DNA of 5,427 bases from an uncultured Saprospiraceae bacterium (GTDB taxonomy: Bacteria; Bacteroidota; Bacteroidia; Chitinophagales; Saprospiraceae): NCBI GenBank assembly GCA_937921525.1, contig CAKZUM010000587.1, positions 1 through 5,427 on the forward strand, given 5' to 3'. Below, piece after piece: positions 4,638 to 5,427 of this stretch. A model generated the notes under the pieces. The model was not told the origin of the DNA, ran no database searches, and worked only from the letters and a program-made list of their open reading frames with translations. The position numbers were made by a program, and so were the translations under genes. The first letter of the stretch is position 1, and every line of letters begins with the position of its first letter.

Positions 4638-5390
4638 CTACACCCGCTCCCAAAGAGTAGTAGCCAACAGCACCTCCTTCCCATCCGACTGCCGCACCAT
4701 CCGATGCCGAAAAGAAGTATCCCCCAAAACCTCCGTCTCACAAAGCACCTCCTCCTTCCACGAACATTCCAACTTATACAACAGGTCAATTTCTTGCAAC
4801 TGGCAATTTTGCAAAATAGCATCAGGTAAAGTCTCCAATACCCATTGCAAATAATAAAGATTATTCAAGTGCTTATTGAAATCCAAATCATACCAACCTA
4901 CTTGGAATTTCTTTTCCAAACTAGCTGTTTGAAAAGGAGGCAATTTAAATGGTAAACGAGGTAAAGAATTAGGTGGAATCGGAAAATTTCGATCTGTAAT
5001 GAGCGCAGGAATACGGCTCATTTTCCTAGTCTCTAAATTCATCAATAGCCAAATAGTCGCAGCCGTTGCCACTAAATTATTTTGCGTATCAAATACCTTA
5101 TAATCTCTATAAGTAAAAAAACGTTCAAAGCCAGCAGGATGAGTTTCTACGGTGATCGTTTCTCCAAAATCAGGCAAGCGGTGTAGACTTAATTTCTTTC
5201 GCATTAAGACCCAAGAAATACCATGCGGTTCTAAATCGAATACTGATAAATCTAAACCTATTGCATTGCTCATAGCTGCCTCGTGCATCATTTTAACTAA
5301 TGCAGGGACCGCTACTTTTTTACGATGATCTATATCGTAGGATTGGATTTTAAAATCTTCTCTTGTTATAAACTTAGGTGGGATGACCAT
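4638..5390 (-). CDS. Acyl-ACP thioesterase (FatA/FatB-like)
   Basis: This cytosolic enzyme hydrolyses acyl-acyl carrier protein to release free fatty acid, ending or diverting fatty-acid synthesis. The 250-residue product has the two-hotdog layout of the family. The N-terminal hotdog (about 5-130) includes REDFKIQSYDID, the helix with VPALVKMMHEAA, and GISWVLMRKKLSLHRLPDFG (57-76). The C-terminal hotdog (about 160-250) opens with VGWYDLDFNKHLNNLYYLQW (164-183), carrying the Asn-x-His catalytic motif as N172 and H174. YKLEC (205-209) lines up with the Glu-Cys segment of plant FatB enzymes. Length is typical of bacterial members, without a plastid transit peptide. The ATG at 5390 fits the usual family N-terminus; the upstream minus strand is AT-rich with no Shine-Dalgarno site, and its promoter may lie beyond the window. 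Chain-length preference cannot be inferred. It converges on rlmB with a 178-nt gap. Confidence 0.92.
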   Translation of the reverse strand: MVIPPKFITREDFKIQSYDIDHRKKVAVPALVKMMHEAAMSNAIGLDLSVFDLEPHGISWVLMRKKLSLHRLPDFGETITVETHPAGFERFFTYRDYKVFDTQNNLVATAATIWLLMNLETRKMSRIPALITDRNFPIPPNSLPRLPFKLPPFQTASLEKKFQVGWYDLDFNKHLNNLYYLQWVLETLPDAILQNCQLQEIDLLYKLECSWKEEVLCETEVLGDTSFRHRMVRQSDGKEVLLATTLWERV

Positions 5391-5427
5391 TGAGTATTTT
5401 AGATTTCAAAGTGTTTAACTTAACTAA

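Noticed and set aside
4563..4829. Open frames on both strands over the thioesterase 3' end
   Set aside because: Both are shadows of the well-supported acyl-ACP thioesterase; compositions are skewed (Pro/Leu/Gln, or Cys/Arg/Trp).

Overview
The window looks like a chromosomal segment of a low-GC member of the Bacteroidota. The evidence is a GldH gliding-motility lipoprotein (a family known essentially only from this phylum), A-rich sequence instead of Shine-Dalgarno sites before start codons, and several matches to the Bacteroidota -7 promoter consensus TAnnTTTG. A Saprospiria-like (Aureispira-type) origin is a guess from overall feel. The genes are ordinary housekeeping and accessory genes. 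There is no CRISPR array, transposase, phage gene, tRNA or rRNA gene.

Layout, left to right. 1-551 has no convincing gene but holds three hairpins: an 84-nt imperfect palindrome at the left edge, a nested terminator-like structure near 242-317, and a perfect 10-bp palindrome at 430-452. 552-1064 (-) is gldH. 1108 to about 1603 (-) is the RNase P RNA gene rnpB, directly upstream of gldH on the same strand. 1604-1935 is the divergent intergenic region. It carries an rnpB -7 box, a striking 111-nt near-perfect hairpin (1641-1751), and a -7 box overlapped by an inverted repeat that probably serves the next gene. 1936-2616 (+) encodes a Crp/Fnr-family regulator, followed by a structured, repeat-bearing tail ending in a strong intrinsic terminator (2768-2806).

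2807-3258 is gene-poor, with one 21-bp operator-like inverted repeat. 3259-3525 (+) is a plausible 88-residue protein of unknown function. 3701-4459 (+) encodes a TrmH/SpoU-family rRNA 2'-O-methyltransferase, very probably RlmB. It converges on 4638-5390 (-), an acyl-ACP thioesterase. A perfect 33-nt palindrome (4498-4530) lies between them.

The genes do not form one pathway: they cover tRNA processing (rnpB), gliding and protein secretion (gldH), ligand-responsive transcription control, rRNA modification (rlmB) and fatty-acid release. The interesting material is intergenic: several long inverted repeats of different sequence, a possible autoregulatory operator, and a structured 3' region that could yield a small RNA. 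I see no clear new multi-gene system here.
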